Shown here piece after piece: positions 1 to 7,745 of a stretch of 64,000 nt of DNA. Made by a program: the position numbers and the translations under genes. Position 1 is the first letter of the stretch. Each line of letters opens with the position of its first letter. The notes beneath the pieces are model-generated. The model was not told where the DNA came from. It saw only the letters and a list, made by a program, of their open reading frames with translations, and searched no databases. The DNA is from Bacteroidia bacterium (GTDB taxonomy: Bacteria > Bacteroidota > Bacteroidia > Flavobacteriales > Flavobacteriaceae), in the NCBI GenBank assembly GCA_030427735.1, contig JAUIBP010000002.1, positions 62,001-126,000 of the forward strand, written 5' to 3'.

Positions 1-350
1 GTTACATTATTATCGCCATTAAAGCCTCCTAACTGATTTCTAGGAGACACATATTTTAACTCTGGTATTTGAGCTTTCAAAGCCTCTACATCGCTAAGTT
101 TATAAGTAAAAGACCGACCTTTAGGAAGCCCTTTATAAGAAATAGAAGTGCGTTGCGCCCACATAAACATCGAGTTTGTGGCAAAATTCCCGAAATCGGC
201 AGTTACGCCGTTTTTTAATCCGTTGGTTAACGCTAATAACAATACCAAAATGGTAATGCCCCAGAACACTCCAAAAGCCGTTAAAAACGTTCTGAATTTA
301 TTAGCACTTAACGCTTCTAATATTTCATTCCATCGATCTTTACTAAACAT
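1..350 (-). CDS. MacB/FtsX-type ABC transporter permease, partial (N-terminal part)
   Basis: Only the first 116 codons are in the window; the gene continues past the left edge. It starts at an ATG one base upstream of the next permease's stop. The start resembles its neighbour: about 20 polar residues (MFSKDRWNEILEALSANK), then a transmembrane segment (FLTAFGVFWGITILVLLLAL), then the beginning of a periplasmic core domain. Permeases of this class (MacB_PCD plus FtsX domains) work with a LolD/MacB-like ATPase to move substrates out of the inner membrane or use mechanical transmission across the periplasm. It is most likely the third gene of an ATPase-permease-permease operon. The substrate cannot be told from sequence, and no membrane-fusion protein is visible in the window. 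Confidence 0.85.
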   Translation of the reverse strand, partial: MFSKDRWNEILEALSANKFRTFLTAFGVFWGITILVLLLALTNGLKNGVTADFGNFATNSMFMWAQRTSISYKGLPKGRSFTYKLSDVEALKAQIPELKYVSPRNQLGGFNGDNNV

Positions 351-351
351 C

Positions 352-1596
352 TTATTCGTCTCTTAAAGCTATTATGGGTTTAATTTGTGCTGCTCTGTAA
401 GCTGGGAAAAAACCAGCCAGTGCTCCCGCAAATACTAATATAAATACGGTAGTTAAGGCGGTATTAAAATCTACTTGCGGATATTTAATAAAATCGCTTT
501 CTATTAAGGGACCTACAAGTTCTAACAAGGCTAAACCTAAAATAAGGCCGAACAAGCCCGAAAACATTGTTACAAAAACCGATTCTTGTAAAATCATACC
601 CACTATAGACATGGGTTGCGCGCCTAAAGCCTTACGAATACCAATCTCTTTTGTACGTTCTTTTACAATAATTAGCATGATATTACCAACCCCTACCACA
701 CCAGCAATAATGGTACCTATACCCACAAACCAAAATACCGCAGAAATGGTATTTATTAAGGTATAGATTTGCTTGGCTTCCTCCATGGTATTATACACAC
801 GTATGGCATTGGTATCGTCTGGTGCTACGGTATGCCTAATTTTTAAATCGTTTTCTATAGCCTTCGTAATCTGCTCTGAGGCGACCACAGCTTCATTAAA
901 ATTATCCGATATGTTTAAGGTAAACATCATGTTACGGATATTGTCTGCGCCGTTAAACGCACGTTGGGCAGATGACAACGGAAGAAACACTTTGCTCTCG
1001 TCGCGCTCTCCTCCCGGATCGAAAAAGACACCTACAACTTTGTAACTAATACCGTAAAGCGAAATTTCTTTGTTAATCGGATCTTCATCTTTAAACAAAT
1101 CCTTTTTTACACGATTACCAATAACCGCTACTTTTTTAGCGCCTTCTACATCGGCATTATTTATAAATCGCCCTTGTCCAATATCTGCATTTTCTATAAA
1201 CTGGTTTCCGGGTAAAATACCTTGAATGCGATAATTTCCCGATTCGTTTTTATAATTTACAAGTCCGCCCCAAATCGTATAAAACGACGATTTATGTTCT
1301 ATTTCTTTATCATACTTTCTAGCAATGGTATTGAAATCGCTATTTTTAAATTGAATTTGACGCCCTGGATTTAAGCCTTTATACTCCTTAGTTGTAGACC
1401 CCGCCCAAATACTTATTAAATTTGATGCATCGCGCTGAAACTGAGAGGTAACACCATTTTGAATACCCGTACTAAAACCCAACAAAATTACCAAGATAAA
1501 AATACCAGATGCTACAGAAAGCCCAGTTAGAAAAGTTCTTAATTTATTCTTTCTAAGGGTTTCAAAAATTTCTTGCCAACGTTCTATATCAAACAT
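352..1596 (-). CDS. MacB/FtsX-type ABC transporter permease
   Basis: A complete 414-residue permease of the MacB_PCD/FtsX family. One membrane helix lies near residues 20-45, followed by a periplasmic core domain of about 220 residues. The C-terminal FtsX domain has three helices, and between the first two is the conserved cytoplasmic coupling loop (KERTKEIGIRKALGA). The start overlaps the stop of the upstream ATPase gene by 8 bases, showing translational coupling. A paralogous permease follows after one base. Such ATPase-permease-permease sets are common in Bacteroidota and are thought to form heterodimeric exporters for peptides, antimicrobials or lipoproteins. The substrate is unknown here. 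Family assignment is secure. Confidence 0.92.
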   Translation of the reverse strand: MFDIERWQEIFETLRKNKLRTFLTGLSVASGIFILVILLGFSTGIQNGVTSQFQRDASNLISIWAGSTTKEYKGLNPGRQIQFKNSDFNTIARKYDKEIEHKSSFYTIWGGLVNYKNESGNYRIQGILPGNQFIENADIGQGRFINNADVEGAKKVAVIGNRVKKDLFKDEDPINKEISLYGISYKVVGVFFDPGGERDESKVFLPLSSAQRAFNGADNIRNMMFTLNISDNFNEAVVASEQITKAIENDLKIRHTVAPDDTNAIRVYNTMEEAKQIYTLINTISAVFWFVGIGTIIAGVVGVGNIMLIIVKERTKEIGIRKALGAQPMSIVGMILQESVFVTMFSGLFGLILGLALLELVGPLIESDFIKYPQVDFNTALTTVFILVFAGALAGFFPAYRAAQIKPIIALRDE

Positions 1597-2290
1597 TTGC
1601 TAAAGCTCTAACTTGTTCTACTTTGGTATCGTTTATAATTAAACCATCTTTTAAGTTCACAATACGTTTGGTCATTTGGGCAATATCAGGTTCGTGAGTT
1701 ACAATAAGTATGGTTCGGCCTTCATCGTTAATGCCTTGAATAAGATCCATAACCTCGTAAGATGTTTTGGTATCTAAAGCTCCCGTAGGTTCGTCTGCCA
1801 AAAGCACTTTAGGGTCGCTAGCTAAAGCACGGGCAATAGCAACACGTTGTTTTTGCCCCCCAGACATTTCGTTAGGTAAATGGTGCGACCATTCTGCTAA
1901 ACCCACTTTCTCTAAATAATGTGCTGCACGTTCTATACGTTCTTTTCGTTTTATACCTTGATAATACAATGGCATAGCTACGTTATCTAAAGCCGACTTA
2001 TAATTAATTAAATTGAAGGATTGAAAGATGAATCCTAAAAATTTATTTCTGTAATTCGCTGCAATTTTTTCGTTAAGATTTTTAATAGGAACACCATCAA
2101 GTGTGTACGAGCCCGAATCGGCTTCGTCTAACATTCCTAAAATATTAAGCAAGGTAGATTTACCTGAACCAGAAGACCCCATGATGGATACTAACTCACC
2201 CTCTTTAACATTAAAATTTATTCCTTTTAATACATGAAGCGAATTGCTTCCCATGTGGTAAGACTTATGTAAATCTTTTATTTCTATCAT
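1589..2290 (-). CDS. ABC transporter ATP-binding protein, LolD/MacB type
   Basis: A 233-residue ATPase with all hallmarks of the family: Walker A GSSGSGKST at residues 38-46, Q-loop near residue 90 (FIFQSFNL), signature MSGGQ at 142-146, Walker B VLLADEP with D166 and E167, and the switch histidine at H199 (VTHE). It should power the two permeases encoded directly downstream. The closest general families are LolD and the ATPase half of MacB; the unfused ATPase and the downstream FtsX permeases point to a MacB-like exporter. It is first in its operon. The 142 bases upstream contain no gene and no perfect family promoter. Confidence 0.93.
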   Translation of the reverse strand: MIEIKDLHKSYHMGSNSLHVLKGINFNVKEGELVSIMGSSGSGKSTLLNILGMLDEADSGSYTLDGVPIKNLNEKIAANYRNKFLGFIFQSFNLINYKSALDNVAMPLYYQGIKRKERIERAAHYLEKVGLAEWSHHLPNEMSGGQKQRVAIARALASDPKVLLADEPTGALDTKTSYEVMDLIQGINDEGRTILIVTHEPDIAQMTKRIVNLKDGLIINDTKVEQVRALANV

Positions 2291-2432
2291 ATTACATACT
2301 TAACGATTGCAATGTTAAACAAATATGGATTTAGATTATACTAAAAATTTGTTAAGACTTCGCTTGTATTCTATTAAATAGACTACATATAAATAGACTG
2401 TAAATTCGTTAAGTTGTTACACCAAAAATCAA

Positions 2433-2654
2433 TTATTTTTTCGAGGTATTAAATTTTCTGTATAATGCATAACCAATCCCTGCAATTAACACATATGGAA
2501 TAGCCATTAAATATACAATACCATCGTTTATGCCTTTTGCTGTACCTTGTCCTTCTTCAGATTCTAAAACAGCACGGCACATGGCACATTGTGCTTCGAC
2601 AGGAAGCACTGCAATAACTACTAAAATAAAAAATATAACCTGTTGCTTTTTCAT
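2433..2654 (-). CDS. small signal-anchored membrane protein with a CxxC motif
   Basis: I chose the ATG at 2654 rather than the longer frame starting at 2720. From 2654 the protein begins MKKQQ with a clean hydrophobic signal, and the gene then starts 2 bases after the upstream stop instead of deeply overlapping it. The 73-residue product has a signal peptide ending near VEAQ, immediately followed by CAMC, and a C-terminal membrane helix (residues about 46-66) with a basic tail. It is the last gene of the operon with SCO1 and the DUF420 protein. I know no characterised member. The exported CxxC beside a copper chaperone suggests, as inference only, a metal or redox role in oxidase assembly. 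Confidence 0.75.
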   Translation of the reverse strand: MKKQQVIFFILVVIAVLPVEAQCAMCRAVLESEEGQGTAKGINDGIVYLMAIPYVLIAGIGYALYRKFNTSKK

Positions 2655-2656
2655 AG

Positions 2657-3193
2657 CTAAGCGTAATAAGGAGAAATTAAGATATACACCAAAACCCCTG
2701 TAACAGCCACATATAACCACAACGGAAATGTAATTTTTGCTATTTTACGGTGTTTAACCACATCGTTGGTTATACCTCGCACATAAGTTATAAGTACAAA
2801 CGGAATAACTATTATAGAAAGTATAATGTGTGTTATTAAAATAAAGTAATACGCATATTTTATAATGCCTTCGCCTCCAAATTTAGTAGAATCGCTAGTC
2901 ATATGATATGCCACATACATTACTAAAAACAAAGATGACAAAACCATAGCAAACTTAATAAGTAGCTCGTGGCGTTTTACATTCTTTTTTCGAATGGCAT
3001 TAAAGGCCAAAATTAAAACCAATGCTGTTAGCGCATTTATACAAGCATAAATAGGCGGCAAAAAACTTAAAGGCTCCACATTGGGCAGCTTAACACCAAA
3101 TAAAATGGCTACAGCCACCGGAATGGCAATAGATAGCACAACAATCCATTTGTTATACTTCTGGGCTTTGGCAAGATCTACAGTATTATTCAT
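2657..3193 (-). CDS. DUF420 family membrane protein (CtaM/YozB-like)
   Basis: A 178-residue integral membrane protein with about five helices and histidines at the membrane borders (KRHELLIK, YVAYHMTSD, ILITHIILS, VVKHRKIAK). This pattern fits the DUF420 family, whose Gram-positive members (YozB/CtaM) are needed for heme A-containing oxidase maturation. The start overlaps the SCO1 stop by 8 bases, and the CxxC mini-protein follows after 2 bases. The location beside SCO1, just downstream of an oxidase operon, supports a role in assembling the aa3 oxidase. Family membership is read from the sequence pattern; the maturation role is transferred from distant homologues. Confidence 0.8.
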   Translation of the reverse strand: MNNTVDLAKAQKYNKWIVVLSIAIPVAVAILFGVKLPNVEPLSFLPPIYACINALTALVLILAFNAIRKKNVKRHELLIKFAMVLSSLFLVMYVAYHMTSDSTKFGGEGIIKYAYYFILITHIILSIIVIPFVLITYVRGITNDVVKHRKIAKITFPLWLYVAVTGVLVYILISPYYA

Positions 3194-3932
3194 TTAAAAG
3201 TTTTTTTATGTCTTCTTTAAGCATGCTAATTTCTTCGGCTTCGCCATCTTCACTAAATTTATCTGCTTCGGAAATGGTACCGCGATAATAAATTTTAGGA
3301 TTACCATACGCGTCTGTTCTAGAACGAATAAATCCTTTTTTATCGATTAGCGCAAAATTTCCAGAATGCTCGAAACCACCAGCCACATTGTCGTCTTGAG
3401 CAGTATAGAGGTTAAAACCTGTGTTTGCTAAACTATAGATAGCGTCGCGATCTCCTGTTAATAAATTCCAATTCGGGTTAGTAATTTTATAATCGTTGGC
3501 ATACGATTTTAAGACTTCTGGCGTATCGTGACTGGGATTGATTGTAAACGATGCCACACCAAAATTGTCAATGCCTTTAAAATGATCTTGAAGCTGCACC
3601 AGATTTTGATTCATTATTGGGCAAATTGTTGGGCATGTTGTAAAAAAGAATTCTATAACATACACCTTATCTTCGTAATCTTTATTTGTAATTATTTCAC
3701 CATTCTGATTTGTAAAACGGAACTCCGGCACTTGCTTTGGTGCACCGTTAATCTCTAAAAAAGCAAGTTTTTCGGTAGATGTGAAATTATTATCTGGCAC
3801 ATTACTCATTCTATCACTTCTGGTAATGTCGTTATTTTTTATACGGTCTACTATTTTAGGGATGAAAATAATACCAAACACCAAAATAATAAAGGCAATA
3901 CCTACATAAGAATAATTAGATTTACTGCTCAT
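3186..3932 (-). CDS. SCO1/SenC family copper chaperone
   Basis: A 248-residue membrane-anchored thioredoxin-fold protein. It has an N-terminal helix (residues about 8-28) and the SCO copper motif CPTIC with C100 and C104, plus the distal copper-ligand histidine H189 (FEHSGNFALID). SCO1 proteins deliver copper to, or reduce, the CuA site of cytochrome oxidase subunit II in the periplasm. The gene overlaps its upstream neighbour by 11 bases and its downstream neighbour by 8, so the four genes form one tightly coupled operon. All copper-site residues expected of an active SCO1 are present. Confidence 0.95.
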   Translation of the reverse strand: MSSKSNYSYVGIAFIILVFGIIFIPKIVDRIKNNDITRSDRMSNVPDNNFTSTEKLAFLEINGAPKQVPEFRFTNQNGEIITNKDYEDKVYVIEFFFTTCPTICPIMNQNLVQLQDHFKGIDNFGVASFTINPSHDTPEVLKSYANDYKITNPNWNLLTGDRDAIYSLANTGFNLYTAQDDNVAGGFEHSGNFALIDKKGFIRSRTDAYGNPKIYYRGTISEADKFSEDGEAEEISMLKEDIKKLLNE

Positions 3933-4641
3933 AACTTCCTTTTAAATCGTTTTCTCGTCTAGATGATGAATCGAAATTACCTTTTCGCTTTTGGCGGTAT
4001 TCGGTAAAAAGTATTCTTACATCTTCGCTCATTTTATTTTTTAAATCGGCTACTTTAATGATGTCATAGCTACGTTTTTCGTAAGCCGCTTGTTGTTTTG
4101 CCAACTCGTTATCGCTTCTGTCATCTAATCGGCCACGCAAGTTGAGTTCTTTATCTATAATAAAAACGGCATTGGTAGATAAATCGTCTGCAAGCCCATC
4201 TTCTGCTTTTAAACTATTATAAACCGCGTTTATATTGGTAGCATTTCCAAACACAAAATGCCAATAGTCAAGCGTTTCGTATTTCATTAATTCACGCCTT
4301 AACGTCAAGGCTTCCTGCTTGGCAGATTCTGGCAACACAATTACTACCTGAAACGTTTTAAATCCTTTAAACTTATCGTAAATCAGTTCCTTTAAATTAG
4401 AAGCCCCTGTAAGTTGCTCCATAGGTTGTGCTCCAAAAAAACCTAATACCGTTAAATGATCTTGTAATTTTACCTTTTCATTATCCACGGTTCCAAAAGC
4501 CCCTAATTCTTGCACGCCTTCATCTAAAACATCTAAAGTATTGTAATTGTGCTTGGCGGGATAGAGCAGCAATAAAAACGTAACCGGTAAAAAAAACAGT
4601 ATGATTAATACTGCGTATCTCTTAATTTTTTTTAAATCCAT
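3922..4641 (-). CDS. membrane-anchored SCO/thioredoxin-like protein without cysteines
   Basis: A 239-residue protein with one N-terminal helix (residues about 9-27) and a periplasmic domain. Its layout follows SCO1: a beta-strand plus FFG where SCO1 has FFF, then AQPMEQ where SCO1 carries CPTIC, and later a strand with FIIDKELNLRGRLDD matching the FALIDKKGFIRSRTD strand of SCO1. No cysteine occurs anywhere in the protein, so copper or thiol chemistry like that of SCO1 is not possible. It is the first gene of the SCO1-DUF420 operon and overlaps SCO1 by 11 bases. A structural or regulatory partner of SCO1 is plausible but inferred. Homology to SCO is my reading of the pattern, not a search result. 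Confidence 0.75.
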   Translation of the reverse strand: MDLKKIKRYAVLIILFFLPVTFLLLLYPAKHNYNTLDVLDEGVQELGAFGTVDNEKVKLQDHLTVLGFFGAQPMEQLTGASNLKELIYDKFKGFKTFQVVIVLPESAKQEALTLRRELMKYETLDYWHFVFGNATNINAVYNSLKAEDGLADDLSTNAVFIIDKELNLRGRLDDRSDNELAKQQAAYEKRSYDIIKVADLKNKMSEDVRILFTEYRQKRKGNFDSSSRRENDLKGSYEQ

Positions 4642-4694
4642 ATAGCTTAAAGAAACGACATTTTACTTAGGCTTAACGCGTTTATATTGTGGTG

Positions 4695-4702
4695 CAAAAA
4701 TA
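4695..4702 (-). promoter_or_regulatory. candidate -7 promoter element for the SCO operon
   Basis: On the minus strand this reads TATTTTTG, a full match to the Bacteroidota -7 consensus TAnnTTTG, about 54 bases before the start of the cysteine-free SCO-like gene. It lies directly after, and overlaps the T-run of, the upstream terminator. No TTG is found at the ideal -33 distance, so the call is tentative. Confidence 0.35.
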
Positions 4703-4705
4703 AAA

Positions 4706-4728
4706 AAGACGGTTTAAAAAACCGTCTT
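4706..4728 (-). terminator. intrinsic terminator of the ctaB-cox operon
   Basis: A 10-bp perfect stem (AAGACGGTTT/AAACCGTCTT) with a 3-base loop. On the minus strand it is followed by a T-rich run (TTTTTTATTTTT in all). It sits 35 bases after the subunit IV stop and separates the oxidase-subunit operon from the SCO operon. Confidence 0.85.
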
Positions 4729-4762
4729 AATATATTGTTTTAACACTAGGAGTCTTTTAAGA

Positions 4763-5143
4763 CTAAAAATCGTGTGTTATAAAACCAGAAGAATATACAT
4801 CGTGCACGTAACCACCTTCTTGTAACAAGATAAATACAAGGTAACATATTAGAAAAACACCTGTCCAAACAATGGCGCGTCTTAAACCTGGTAATTCGTC
4901 ACGTAAGTGCATAAAATCCCAAGCAATATAATATGCTTTAACAATGGTTAAAATAATGAAAATCCAGTTTAAAGCTTTCATGCCCAAAACGTAGCCCATT
5001 AAAAATTCTGGCTTGTATATACCAAGAATTACTTCTATTGCTGTTATAATTGACAAGAAAATTAATACGCCCCAAATTTTTTGAATATTGGATTTAAATT
5101 TTAATGCGCCTCTAAATATTTCTAATTTATGCTCGTGTGCCAT
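4763..5143 (-). CDS. cytochrome c oxidase subunit IV
   Basis: A 126-residue protein with three membrane helices (residues about 23-42, 50-72 and 86-106) and a polar, His-containing N-terminus (MAHEHKLEIF). This matches the small prokaryotic subunit IV that follows subunit III in Bacteroidota oxidase operons. The gap to the preceding subunit III gene is 27 bases, and a strong terminator lies just downstream, so it closes the operon. It probably stabilises the oxidase core and has no catalytic residues. Its identity rests on size, topology and position together. Confidence 0.85.
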   Translation of the reverse strand: MAHEHKLEIFRGALKFKSNIQKIWGVLIFLSIITAIEVILGIYKPEFLMGYVLGMKALNWIFIILTIVKAYYIAWDFMHLRDELPGLRRAIVWTGVFLICYLVFILLQEGGYVHDVYSSGFITHDF

Positions 5144-5170
5144 TTTACTTTTTGAATTAAATCTTAAAAA

Positions 5171-6154
5171 TTATACTAAGTAGAAGAATGTGAATACAAA
5201 TACCCAAACTAAATCTACAAAGTGCCAGTATAAACCAACTTTTTCTACCATTTCGTAGCTACCTCTTCTTTCGTAAGTACCTAAAATTACATTAAAGAAA
5301 ATAATGATATTTAATACAATTCCAGAAAATACGTGAAATCCGTGAAATCCTGTTATAAAGAAAAAGAAATCGGCAAAGATAGGAGCGCCATATTCGTTTA
5401 CGTGAAGATTCGCACCTTCAACCACTAGCTTTCCGTTGTTTTTTAACTGTTGTATAGACTCGCTTCTAGACAATACGGTTTTATGTCCGTTTTCGTCTAA
5501 CAATTCTGTTCTTACTAAAATATCTTCGTTAGCTTCTAAACCTTTAACCACTTCATCTACGGTATAAGTTGGCAAAGTGCCTTCGTTTACAAACCATAAT
5601 CCGCTTTTACGCTCATGTTGTGTTCTTTCGGCATGGCTATCGGCAACAGCGAAATCTCTAATAGCTACACGATGTCCTTCTGCATCTACAAACTGTAATA
5701 GGTTACCAGAACGTGTTTGCACAGCACCGTAATCGCCTTTAATGAATGTTGCCCATTCCCAAGCTTGAGATCCTACGAAAATAATACCACCTATAATGGT
5801 AAAAAACATGTACCATGTTACCTTTTTCTTGTTTAAATGATGTCCTGCATCTACAGCTAATACCATAGTTACCGACGACATAATTAAGACAAAGGTCATG
5901 AAGGCCACATATATCATTGGTAATTCTTGACCATGAAGAAACGGAACGTGCGTAAACACTTCGTCGGCAATAGGCCAAGTTTCTATAAATTTAAATCTCG
6001 AAAATCCGTAGGCTGCAATAAAGCCTGAAAAAGTTAAAGCATCTGATACGATAAAAAACCACATCATCATTTTACCGTAGCTTGCACGCAATGGTTCGTT
6101 TCCACCACCCCAAGTTTTTACCTCGGTTCCAGTATTTGCAACTGTAGTACTCAT
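5171..6154 (-). CDS. cytochrome c oxidase subunit III, long form with an internal insertion
   Basis: A 327-residue heme-copper oxidase subunit III. Typical helices are present, including FFFFITGFHGFHVFSGIV and the C-terminal VGLYWHFVDLVWVFVF. Compared with an ordinary subunit III of about 190-210 residues it has roughly 115 additional hydrophilic residues (about 140-258) between two membrane helices. The insertion is rich in charged residues and lacks cysteines. The gene is third in ctaB-cox3'-cox3-cox4. Subunit III supports proton uptake and enzyme stability. The insert could form a periplasmic domain contacting complex III or cytochrome c; that is inference. The subunit III assignment is firm. 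Confidence 0.93.
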   Translation of the reverse strand: MSTTVANTGTEVKTWGGGNEPLRASYGKMMMWFFIVSDALTFSGFIAAYGFSRFKFIETWPIADEVFTHVPFLHGQELPMIYVAFMTFVLIMSSVTMVLAVDAGHHLNKKKVTWYMFFTIIGGIIFVGSQAWEWATFIKGDYGAVQTRSGNLLQFVDAEGHRVAIRDFAVADSHAERTQHERKSGLWFVNEGTLPTYTVDEVVKGLEANEDILVRTELLDENGHKTVLSRSESIQQLKNNGKLVVEGANLHVNEYGAPIFADFFFFITGFHGFHVFSGIVLNIIIFFNVILGTYERRGSYEMVEKVGLYWHFVDLVWVFVFTFFYLV

Positions 6155-6198
6155 ATTAAGTGTTTAGTTTAAATGTTAGGCAAAAATAATCAAATATT

Positions 6199-6780
6199 TT
6201 ATCTAAAGAAATATAAAAACAAAAAGAGGTACACCCACAGTACATCTACAAAATGCCAGAAGGTTGAAGCCAGTTCAAAACCAAGCATTTTAGTTGCGTT
6301 ATATTTATGTTTAAAATGATTATAAATTACTACCAGCAAGCAAATTAAACCAACAACAACATGCAGTACATGCATTAAGGCAATTACATATACATAAGAC
6401 ATGGTGATGTTACTTGTTGGCCCTGTAAAATTGTATCCTGCTTGTATTATCTCGCTAAAACCTACAAATTGGTTATATACAAAGGCAACGCCTAAACCAA
6501 ATGTTACCAATAGTAGTACAGTTGTAGCTTGTCTGTTTCCTTTCTGTAATGCCTTTTTGGCCAAAAATAAAGTAACACTGCTCACAATTATTAGCACAGT
6601 ACTGATAATAAATGCTGTAGGAATTACAAAATCGGACAACCAATCTGGTCTAGAACTACTTACTATAAAAGCACTGGTCCACCCGGCGAAAGTCATAATT
6701 AAAGAAATGATACCAAACCAAAGCATTACCTTTTTTGCTCTTGCTCTTTTTTCTTCTAAAGTTCCTTGTGTTAAATCCAT
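6199..6780 (-). CDS. cytochrome c oxidase subunit III (short form)
   Basis: A 193-residue, five-helix subunit III homologue ending in the characteristic ASTFWHFVDVLWVYLFLFLY segment. It begins 3 bases after the ctaB stop and lies 44 bases upstream of the longer subunit III gene. Two subunit III genes in a row are usual for flavobacterial aa3 operons. A further family-like feature is the VYVIALMHVLHVVVG helix with two histidines. It is an integral inner-membrane subunit without redox centres. Which of the two forms occupies the canonical subunit III site cannot be told from sequence alone. Confidence 0.92.
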   Translation of the reverse strand: MDLTQGTLEEKRARAKKVMLWFGIISLIMTFAGWTSAFIVSSSRPDWLSDFVIPTAFIISTVLIIVSSVTLFLAKKALQKGNRQATTVLLLVTFGLGVAFVYNQFVGFSEIIQAGYNFTGPTSNITMSYVYVIALMHVLHVVVGLICLLVVIYNHFKHKYNATKMLGFELASTFWHFVDVLWVYLFLFLYFFR

Positions 6781-6783
6781 CTC

Positions 6784-7677
6784 TTATCTTAAGAATTTAT
6801 CCAATACATAAATAATTTGTATTAGAGTAATATACAACACGCTTGCCAACATTAACTGTCTCGCTGCTACTGTTGTCATTTTTTTAAATAATTGAATTGC
6901 ATAATACAACATCACCAAACCGCACAAGAATACAATTATAGCGGCTATTGGTGTTAAATACAAACGCCCTGTAAATCCAAAAGCTGGAACCACAGACACT
7001 AGTATCGTCCACACAGTATACATAATTACTTGCACCGCAGTGCCGCGATCTTGCTTTCCTGTAGGAAGCATAAAAAATCCACCTCGTTTATAATCATCGT
7101 ATAAAAACCAACCTATAGCCCAAAAATGTGGGAATTGCCAAAAAAACTGAAGCATAAACAGCGTACCTGGTTCTATTCCAAAGTCGTTAGTTGCTGCTAC
7201 CCAACCTAACATAAAAGGAATTGCCCCCGGAATGGCACCAACAAAAACCGATAACGGTGTTTTGGTTTTTAAAGGGGTATAAGCGCTAGTGTATAAAAAA
7301 ATAGAAATCGCACCAAACATGGCGGTCTGCGGATTGATAATATACAATACAGCAACTCCTAAAACGGTAAAAACAGCAGCTATAATAAAAGCGGTATTTA
7401 CAGACATTCGGCCCGCAGGAATAGGTCTGTTTTTAGTTCTATTCATTAGGGCATCTAAATCTCTTTCTATAATTTGATTAAAAGCATTGGATGCTCCCAC
7501 CATAAAATAGCCTCCAAAAGCCAATAATAAAAGTACTTTAAAATTTACCGTATCGACACCTAACAAATAACCAGCCAGCGACGAAAACACCACGCTTAAA
7601 GACAAGCGCATTTTGGTAATCTCTTTAAAATCTGAAATAACAGAGTGTGCAGTAACGGACGTTTGTGTAGTACTCAA
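6784..7677 (-). CDS. ctaB: heme O synthase (protoheme IX farnesyltransferase)
   Basis: A 297-residue member of the UbiA prenyltransferase family with about nine helices. The first polyprenyl-binding motif is ERDLDALMNRTKNRPIPAGR, with D73, D75, R80 and R84. The second loop carries YDDYKRGGFFMLP. The enzyme transfers farnesyl to heme B to make heme O, the precursor of heme A for the aa3 oxidase encoded beside it. The start codon is a TTG at 7677: the upstream frame closes at a TAA four codons earlier and the next ATG is 22 codons in, past the conserved start. A perfect promoter lies about 40 bases upstream, so it is the first gene of ctaB-cox3'-cox3-cox4. Confidence 0.95.
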   Translation of the reverse strand: MSTTQTSVTAHSVISDFKEITKMRLSLSVVFSSLAGYLLGVDTVNFKVLLLLAFGGYFMVGASNAFNQIIERDLDALMNRTKNRPIPAGRMSVNTAFIIAAVFTVLGVAVLYIINPQTAMFGAISIFLYTSAYTPLKTKTPLSVFVGAIPGAIPFMLGWVAATNDFGIEPGTLFMLQFFWQFPHFWAIGWFLYDDYKRGGFFMLPTGKQDRGTAVQVIMYTVWTILVSVVPAFGFTGRLYLTPIAAIIVFLCGLVMLYYAIQLFKKMTTVAARQLMLASVLYITLIQIIYVLDKFLR

Positions 7678-7715
7678 TGTATCGATAACTTATCGCATTA
7701 ATATTTTTGCGTGTG

Positions 7716-7745
7716 CAAAGATACTTTGAAAAGTTAATTCTACAA
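7716..7745 (-). promoter_or_regulatory. Bacteroidota-type promoter of the ctaB-cox operon
   Basis: On the minus strand, TTG (7745-7743), 19 bases, then TATCTTTG (7723-7716). This fits the TTG-N19-TAnnTTTG consensus exactly. Transcription would begin near 7709, giving a leader of about 32 bases before the TTG start of ctaB. The -33 element falls within the last codons of the upstream remB-like gene. Confidence 0.7.

Noticed and set aside
2655-2720. Longer reading frame for the CxxC mini-protein starting at 2720
   Set aside because: It would add 22 residues before a perfect signal peptide and overlap the DUF420 gene by 64 bases; the ATG at 2654 fits spacing and signal.
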